This document shows positions 27,701-36,700 of a stretch of DNA of 64,000 nucleotides, in pieces. Each line of letters starts with the position of its first letter. The stretch's first letter is position 1. The notes below the pieces were generated by a model. That model had not been told where the DNA came from, did not search any database, and saw only the letters and a program-made list of their open reading frames with translations. The DNA is taken from NCBI GenBank assembly GCA_964017065.1, contig OZ024786.1, forward strand, positions 2,664,411 to 2,728,410, given 5' to 3'. The position numbers and the translations under genes were made by a program. The DNA comes from Haliclona indistincta (Eukaryota; Porifera; Demospongiae; Haplosclerida; Chalinidae).

Positions 27701-30700
27701 CTGTTGATAGTAACATCATGACAATGATTATGAACACATTCACTGATAGTACATAACACATGATAATAACAATACATCCTAATAACTATTTAAAATTCAC
27801 AACTTTGATTTATATTAGTTCATAAACAATGGTTGTCCTCAAAAATTCATAATATTAATATCTCACGTTGCAAGGAATTTATCTATCTGGCACATTATGG
27901 TTTTAATTTTCCCAACAACACGTCACGTCAACCATGTAGAGCATGTGCTCAATAGATGGTAACACCTCACCCATTGCATGCTGTAATGAACCATCATAAC
28001 ATTACTTTCTAGCTTCTCTAGTAAGCAACATACCAACAATTTATAGTAAGCATTGTCTGTCGTCAATAGTTGTGTATGATTACGTCAGTTATACCATGCC
28101 TCACCATGCATGCTGGTGCCAGATCTTTAGATTCATGTGACATCACTGATCATCATTATGAACAAACACGAGAGTATACAGATAAGTTCAATAGTATACT
28201 GACAAACATTTTTGGGTTTATGTTTAGTTTAGCTAGCTAGCTTGACGACACATGTGAGCTGAGAGAGGGCATGAGGCACAGCGTGTAAAGTCATCATTGT
28301 AGCTTTCATGTATTGCTGCAGGTGTGTCAATATGAAAGCATAGTGGTTGTCATGTTGATATTTTATCTTACATGCAGTTAGGCTCCTTAGCTTCTACATG
28401 GGTTGTGATCACCAGAGAAAGCACTTGCTGACCATGCACACATACATGTAGATTAGTGTCAGCAATCACGATATCAAAGTACAGTAAGCAACATTTGAGT
28501 TATCACTGAAAGGCAAGTATGGCGCTCTACTAACTAGAGGCTAGACTCTAGTAACCATGCAGTAAGCTGCCCCCATTACTGAAGCCAACAAGGGACTGTA
28601 GTCGTCTGCATATAGCCGACTGTGACAACTAGAACAGTAAATCCATGAGATCAGCATGCATTGTATTAAATGGTAATATTACAGCACGACATGCTCACAT
28701 TCATGCACTGTCATAGGGAATTTAAACCTTAAAATTTAATGTACTACATGTAGTCCATTATGATTGTTTCTACTCTGCTAACAGACAAAGATACATCTAC
28801 AGTACAACTATTTCAATAATAATTTATGCTCAGCAACATGTATAAGGAGAGCTCACTCTACCATCCATAGGCCTGACTACAGAGCTCACATGCATGCGAT
28901 CAATATCTACTGTAATTTTGAACCTTGTACAATTTTTAAAGAACAATAACACTGTAGAAATACTACTTAGCATCAATATGCTCATAAACTTTATCAAGAC
29001 AGCTAGTTCATATCACATGATTGATCCAATATAGAGTATGTGTAATATTGTAAGACACATCATTCTATTTATAGTGTGATATGAACAGTGTAATAAACTA
29101 CACTAGCAACACTCACCTTATCCTTCACACTCATTGAGGCACCATGATCTACAAGTAGTTTCAGTGCTTCCACTTGATTAAAGTCAGCAGCCCTATGAGC
29201 AGGTGTCTCGTCATACTGTGATAACAATAGTGTTGACATGTAGTAAATAGTTGACTTCAACCAACCTTGAACTACATGTACTGTATTATAGTGTGATACA
29301 TGACAATCAGTGAATCAGTTTATACTCATAACATAATTATGTATAGACCTTATTCAATGACGTAATAATTGCGTGGTTTTATCTTAGAAACAAGCGTAAA
29401 CGTTGCTAGGTCGCCATTTTGCGGGGAAAAGGCGGGATAGTACAAAATCAGTACACAAATGGCTGTTAGCGCTGCAGATATCTCTGTGATCTCGTCAAAT
29501 GTGGAGTCTGGATACTACCAGCAGCTACCAGAGAGCGCAAGGAAGAGATATGCAGAAAAGTTGGATATGATTGGCTTCTCGTGCGATCCATATGCTAAGC
29601 ATAGTTCACACCAGTGGTCGAAAGCATAGTTCACTTCTGAACTGTGTGCATGGTTGCCACCTAGCATTGGCAGAAACGTCAAGTACGCTACAGCATCAGA
29701 TATGGATTTCACCACTCCAGACTCAAAACGAGTACGACAGCACAGCCTCATGACAACTCCAAGTATTGATAAGGCGAGTGCAACCAGCAGTAGTAGTACT
29801 ACCACTACTGATCCTGCTAGTACTAGTAGGAAGAGCTCGAAGAAAACACTACCGCAACCACCAACTGATGCTGAGCTGGAAAATCTGTACAAGGAGCTGT
29901 CTCAATGTGGAAAATCAGCCTTGCTGTCTTTAGTACCTGGTTATTCTGAAGCCTATATTCCAGCTAGTGCAACTGGTTCTCTACCACTTCCACTTACCGA
30001 GGTGTTTCAAAAAGATATGCTAGAATCGAGCTATCCTGAACTACTGAAGGTTTGCAGTGCAGTATTTGATACTATCACAGTGACAAAAGAGCAGGCTAGT
30101 AAGTTGTGTGAAGATACTGAAAAGCAGAGCAAGTCAAAAGTCTGGTTTAGGCACAGAGCTGGTCGAGTAACTGCATCAAGGTTCAAGGCTGCAGCTCATA
30201 CCAATCCTGACAATCCATCTCAGTCACTCATCAAGGAAATTTGCTACCCAACAAGCCACAAGGTCTATTCTGAGGCTATCACATGGGGACAGAAAAACGA
30301 AGAAGTTGCTCGTGCAATGTACGATTCGTTCATGAAGGAAAAACACTCAAACTTCTTACTTACCTCGAGCGGTTTGGTGGTACATCCAGACTATCCCTAC
30401 CTTGGTGCGTCTCCTGATGGTATTGTGAAGTGTAGCTGCTGTACTGGTACAGGTGTACTTGAGATAAAGTGCCCTTTTCGCTGCAAAATGCAATCTTTCA
30501 TCGGGGCAAGTAAAAACAAAGATTTCTGTTTGAAGGTTGGTGAAGATGGCTCTTGGGAATTGAATGCACAACATGCATATTATTACCAAGTGCAAGCTCA
30601 GATCAAGCTAACTGGAGCCAAGTACTGTGACTTTGTTGTGTGGAGTCCTTGTGAGTTTGTAACTCTACGTATCAATCCAGACGCAGAATTTATTTCTCAA

Positions 30701-33700
30701 GTGGCTGATAAAGTGACAAAATTCTTCAAATTGGGAGTTCTGCCTGAACTAGTTGGCAAGTGGTTTACAAAAGCACCATACTACAGAATCACAGATGATG
30801 TTACCACTAATCATGAGCTGTAACTGTTGTAAGTAGAACATGTAAACAACTTGTACACCCATGTATCTTGTAAATACTATGATGTTGACAACAGTAATAA
30901 TTTTGATATGCAAGATTGTGAGTTAGTCTGAAGGAATAACTGATGGACAGCAATTACACAATGCAGAACATATTAGGACAATCTTGTCAATTGAGGAATA
31001 TTGAGTTTCTGGGCTAGTCATCACCATATTGATAGGCAAAATCCCTTGCAAAATAGTGTATTTTTGCCGGAGAAGTCCAATTACTCTTTCAACATGAATA
31101 CGCACACGTGAGAGCTGTCTAGCAGTGTCTACCTCTAATTTACTGAGCTGCTTCTTTCCTCTAGTGAATGGAGGGGTAGCAATCTTAGCACAATAAAATC
31201 TAAAAGCATCTTCCACATTGAACCCACGGTCTGCTAAGACTTCATCTCCAGGCAATAAATTGTTAAGGATTCCACAATTTTCTGTGATGTACTGATCCGA
31301 AGTACGTCCACCCCAAGCCTTTGAAACAAACGTAATAGTTCCTTGTGGAGAAATAGCAATTAAAAATTTGAATGTATTATGATGTTTATAACTAGACCAA
31401 GTTTGTGCCCTTGGTTCGAGTGACTTTGATCTTTCGCAAAAGATTTCGAAACAGTCGATGATAGATACACAGTTGCGAAAATTCTTTCTAAATTCTGTTG
31501 GCATTGTCAATCTTATTTGGTCACGTGTAGGCCATTTAATTAGAGGTTGAAAACGAACAAACATGATATCTATCCACTTATTGACATAGCGAGATACAGT
31601 AGACTGACTTATTCCAAATCGGTAAGCTAGATCATTGTCATATAGGCTAAGCCGTAGTTTCATCAACACTAACAAAAACTGTTGTAAGAGTGGGAGGGAT
31701 TGAGGATTCTTACTTGGATTAACGTCTGCAGACACAAAACGAAACACAGCCATTAGACATGCAAAAGTAGGTAGGCCTGTGTAAAACTTGACTTTGTGGT
31801 CGTCATCTTTGAAGCATTCTTCACAAGGAATGCACCTCTTCGCTTCAGAAGCAACCGCACGATCTCTTAATTCTGCATTCTCGACTCTCAGATGACACAG
31901 GTTTTTCTCAAGTGCATCAATGTATTCTATCTTATCTGTTGTTAGCGTTAGGTCTGTCGTCAATGTTGCAGCATCACTGGTTCTTGTCCGTTCTGTCATT
32001 GTTCCCTTCTCATTCTCTGGTGCTTTTGTAAGTTCTGTCTCGTGTTCTTCTTCAGTTCTTGAAACTTTGATAGCACCTCTCGTAGCAGCAGTCTCTGACC
32101 TACGCTTACGCGATTCCAGCCTTCTAGTGTAGGACGCCAAATTCTGCTCTGCCCTGGTTTTTTCTCGAGTAGTCGAATGATTAAACAGCGTTGGAACATA
32201 GTCCGGTGATAGAGGATCGTTGCTCTTACTGCCACTAACAAAATGAGCACTACACAACACAGAATGTTCTGTGGGCTGCCAATGCACTCGTCTCACTGCA
32301 GCAATCCAAAGCGCCCGCCTGTCTTTGTCTACAGGAAATTGGTGGAATTTGATCGATGAATTGGCAGTAGAACGGTTCTTGCACCCAGGAGCGCAGCACG
32401 ACTTCACCATGACTGAAGTATAATGGACTACAAGCCGAGCTACAAGCACCTGTTCTTCTGCTAGTTTTGCGGCTTTTGCCCCGCACAGCAGGCGCACGTT
32501 GACTATGACGTCATGCATTACGTAATCTGAATAACGTCTATAGTCTATAATATCTATATTCATAATAAACTTGAAAGTTATCGTATGCTATTAGTACAGT
32601 AAGTTAATTAAGTACGGTTAGAGTGTGTAACTGATAAAGAATGAGGGGTTGGGTCAAGAGGCTGATAGTGCTGTATCTGCCTAGCTCGGGACTCAGTCTA
32701 AATCAAATGCTTTACAGCATAGACAGAAATATTTCTGTATAAAAATCAAATGTTTTGAAGTGACGAGAAGCATGTTGGCAGCCATTTTTAGTGGTACAGA
32801 TACGTCAATAAACACTTAATGTGCGTTATTTAAAGCATATGGGCGGTCCTTATGATTTTTAACTATTTGAAGACTATAATTTGGTTAGACGAGCTGTCTA
32901 CAGAAATGACGTATATTTTAGATCCGTTACTTTAATGCAAGGGCATTTTAGAACGTGATGAGTTAATTCTTGTGAGAATCCATTGTCTGAGATAATTTGA
33001 CCATAGCTGCATATGAAGCACTCAAGGTCAGTACTAGAGAACCTAGAGAGAGTCACTAGAGTCGAGTGATGGTATGTTTTCAAACAGTGGCAGTGTAGTC
33101 TCGGGTGAAATTGTGGACAACTGCAATTTATGCGAAATAGTTAAGAATCCACAAGTGTGTTACTCATTTCACCTGTGACGGACCATGCAATCAGATTACA
33201 GAATAACACTTAGCTATGGCAGGAGGATTAGAAGAGCAGAGGGCAAGAAGAGAATGTGCATGCGAAGCGTGAGCCACCATAAACTTCATGAGATGGCGTC
33301 ACGTTTGGTTATTTTGCAGTACATATTTGATTCGGTGCAATCACAAGCATTGCCTGCAGCTGTATAGTTTGTAGGCTGATTCTTGCTTCCGCAAAGTTTA
33401 CTGTCAGCTCAGGAAGTGAAGATTACAGGCTAGTGTCAAGTGAACACGGAGTAACGCGCTCCAAAAGTAACATATGACCAGGCTAGCACACGAGCAAAAT
33501 GACGTATACACGATCAAAAATTCAAAACATGATGTATATTAATCTAATTGTGCGTCTTTCCGTGCTGGTGGATAGCTCCATAGATACAATATACTCACGG
33601 GGATTAGAAACGGGCATGAATTTCAAATACACCTGCGTTACGGGTTAAATTTCCAACGTGTTAGAGCACAGCATGTAAAGAGAAGGACCCGCCAAATAGC

Positions 33701-36700
33701 ATGGCTTAATTGACAAATCACGTGTGTGGATAGGACTGCTGTAGCGTAAAAGCAGCAAAATTTTCAGTACAACGAAGGATTCAAGGCACGAGAAAACCAA
33801 TCTGATATTCTTTCAGCACAGTTATTCTCGTAGAACGGCCTTTCTTCTGAGGATAAACTGAAAACAAGAGCAGCCAGAGTGTATCTATTGTCAGAAGAGG
33901 TACACTAGCACCCGTACAAACAGGGCTGAATGGCTTAGTTAGTCTCGTGTGATAGCTCTACACTGTGTGAGACCGAGAATAGTAAATGCACTATTCTCAC
34001 GAGGGCATGTACGAACTAACATGTTATCAGCAAAGAATGGACAACTTAGAACTAGTAAAACTAGTAACAGGTACATAGCCACTATTCAGCACAGTAAACA
34101 AGCTGCTTGTTAGCGTTTACAACGCTTGTCCTGCAACCAACAACCACTTCATTGGTTAGTGATCAAAACTAAACAGTACTCAAGTCGCATTTACTATCAA
34201 AGTGTAGGCAGAACATTCTAATAGTCAATCACCAGAGATCGAGGCTAAGAGTTGTGTACATGAGCATAGATTTACAAGACTACGTAAGCGGAATAGAAAA
34301 CGATGGTATGATATCAATAGCAACGCGTACAAATCTCGTGAAACACTTCGTGTCCGATTGTAAGCGCTGATTTTGGACTTTGTGACACATTTTCTGGAAA
34401 GCTCAAGGCGCTTCAATAAAATCCAGCCAGCTTTTCAGACTTGATGCGCTCTCTTGTCGGTAAGGGCAAAAGCTTAAAAACGAGATTGCTTTAAAAGAGT
34501 CTTTTGCGTGCAGTTTTTCATTCATAAATAAACAGCACGTTTGCAAGGATCCCTCCTGTGAGTTACTGTAGTTTGCTTGGTCATTCGTACGTGTCAACCA
34601 ATGCCTGCTGTATAAAGTAGTGTAGTATTTGGCTGCATTAACAATAATTTGTGCAGAACAAAATTGTCGCCAGAGTAGCAAATTTAGCTGTGTTAATCGA
34701 TTCACGGAAATCACTTTTGGGACAATACCAAGCAACTGGGAGCCAAGAAAACCTTGCTGTTTAAAAGATTGGTAATTGTACCATTATTATAACTGAATGG
34801 GTAGTACCATGCATCAATGACTATGTATTTGTTTGTAGTGTTCAGTGTGCTTGTGAAATACCAGCTTTATAAACCGGATTCCGTGAATATGTTCTTCACT
34901 GATGGAGGCTCTTGGAGAAAGTAACATGACCAGCATGCAAGCAAAATGGCGTTTACACAATCAAAAATTCATAACGTGACGTTTCCCATGCTCATGGCTA
35001 GCTCGTAGACTGTACTATGTCACAGACACTGGCGAACAACAATAAATGAGTCTATCAGGTGTGTGTTGGCAGACAATTTGGGCAAATCTTGACAAAAAAC
35101 TAAGCATCTAGCGATTGACAAAAAGCACACAGCTTACAATAAGGCATTGCTATTGCTAACCTTGCCGAGTAGCTTAGAATCTATATCGACGTTGTAAACA
35201 TTACTGTAGAAAGGAAAGGCAGCTGCTAGAGTCATTATACAGGGTTCTGTACAAGTCAGAGTTGCTTGCTGAAGTTGCTGGCAACTTGTTGCTTCCTTTC
35301 GTAAAGGCATGGTTCAAATCTATAGAACATCATACAGCGTAATCCTGTCACATGCTGGACTGCTGGTCACATTACTTTCCCAAGAGTCTTCATGAAGGGC
35401 ATATTGGAGCACGATACTTATGAACTCTTGCTAGCATTAGGTGCTGTTACAGCGTTTTTTCATGAAAAGCAGGGACAAAACAGCCGACTGCCCTATCTCA
35501 TAGCTACTCCACTGGCTTTAATATGTAAGCCCAGGTAATTGTAGATTTTGTGATAAAGTAAAGTCAAAAATAACGTATTATTGACTTCACTCTATGACTC
35601 TGATATGAAGAACATGTATCTGTCACAAATGACATTGTGTCACTTCACAACAGCAACATGTAGTACAGTGAGTGAGACAAACACTAGCATTGTAAGAAAA
35701 TATTAAACCCCTGAAATGAGGACAGCTCAATCAGTTGTACACACAGGGGCGTAACTAGAAATTTGTAACTGAGGAGGCGCGCGCGTAAGCGCGCGCGATT
35801 TTTGCAAATAACTAATTAATATTCATTGAAATACGTCATTAGTAATTAAGCCTCGTAGCAGCACCATTGCATGGCGCGTTCGTGGTACGTATCCTGGATG
35901 GAGTGGAGAGCAAGATAGAGACATCTGTGTTAGGCAAAACAGCTGTACTAGACAAGATATATACGTTCATAAAAATTTTGGTTGGGCAAAAGCGAGGAGG
36001 CAAGCGCCGTCCTCTGCCTCACGGTAGTTACGCTACTGACACATCTCACAAAAATTACACCTCAACAATCAGGATAATCAATCCACTGTCTCAAGTGTGT
36101 CTGGATTAGTGTGTGTGTGTAGCAAATACAAACTCACCACATCAAGTGCATTAGGGTTAGCACCATGATCAAATAAAACTTTCATAACCTCCTTGTGACC
36201 TTCTCGTGCTGCTATATGTAGTGGTGTGTTCTTGAGCTGCATAAGATAACAACAGCACAGTGTAACTATAGCAATGCAGTTCAAACATCACATGATGATC
36301 ATATCAGAATGACAAGATAAAGCATGACATTTACTGTATCACAATCTTGACTATAGTTCTAATGAACACATATCCCATGAGCTGTCTGTTATTATTGATT
36401 ATAGCTGCGTGAAGATTCCAATGAACAAATGAACACATTCTCTGTGAGTTGTTATTGAGTAGCTGTCTATGAAACATACATGATCAGGCTCATTAATGCT
36501 CACTCACTAATCACAAAGATACTGTACGTCAGTGGTTAGACCAACACATCATTTCCACAATAATGTGACTATGTGTATGCATGAACCTTGTTGTTCCATC
36601 TTGGAGGCTAGCTGGGTATGAGGCTAATGAGTGAGTGTACCAGTTCTATACTTCTTTTATACAATTTCATGTGTACTCTTACTACCTAGCTAGTGATGAT

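Larger units (their letters stand above)
29342..32542. mobile_element. 3.2-kb ISL2EU-like DNA transposon (THAP-DDE transposase + YqaJ)
   Basis: Imperfect terminal inverted repeats TATAGACCTTATTCA (left) and TATAGACGTTATTCA (right, reversed), both followed within a few bases by ACGTAAT, frame two tail-to-tail genes. These are a THAP/DDE transposase on the minus strand and a YqaJ-type nuclease on the plus strand. That gene pair is the signature of the ISL2EU (IS4EU) superfamily in animals. It lies in the intron between ankyrin exons 2 and 3. The flanks both carry TA-rich sequence, so the short target duplication cannot be fixed by eye. One gene carries an in-frame stop, so this copy is probably not autonomous. 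Confidence 0.75.
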
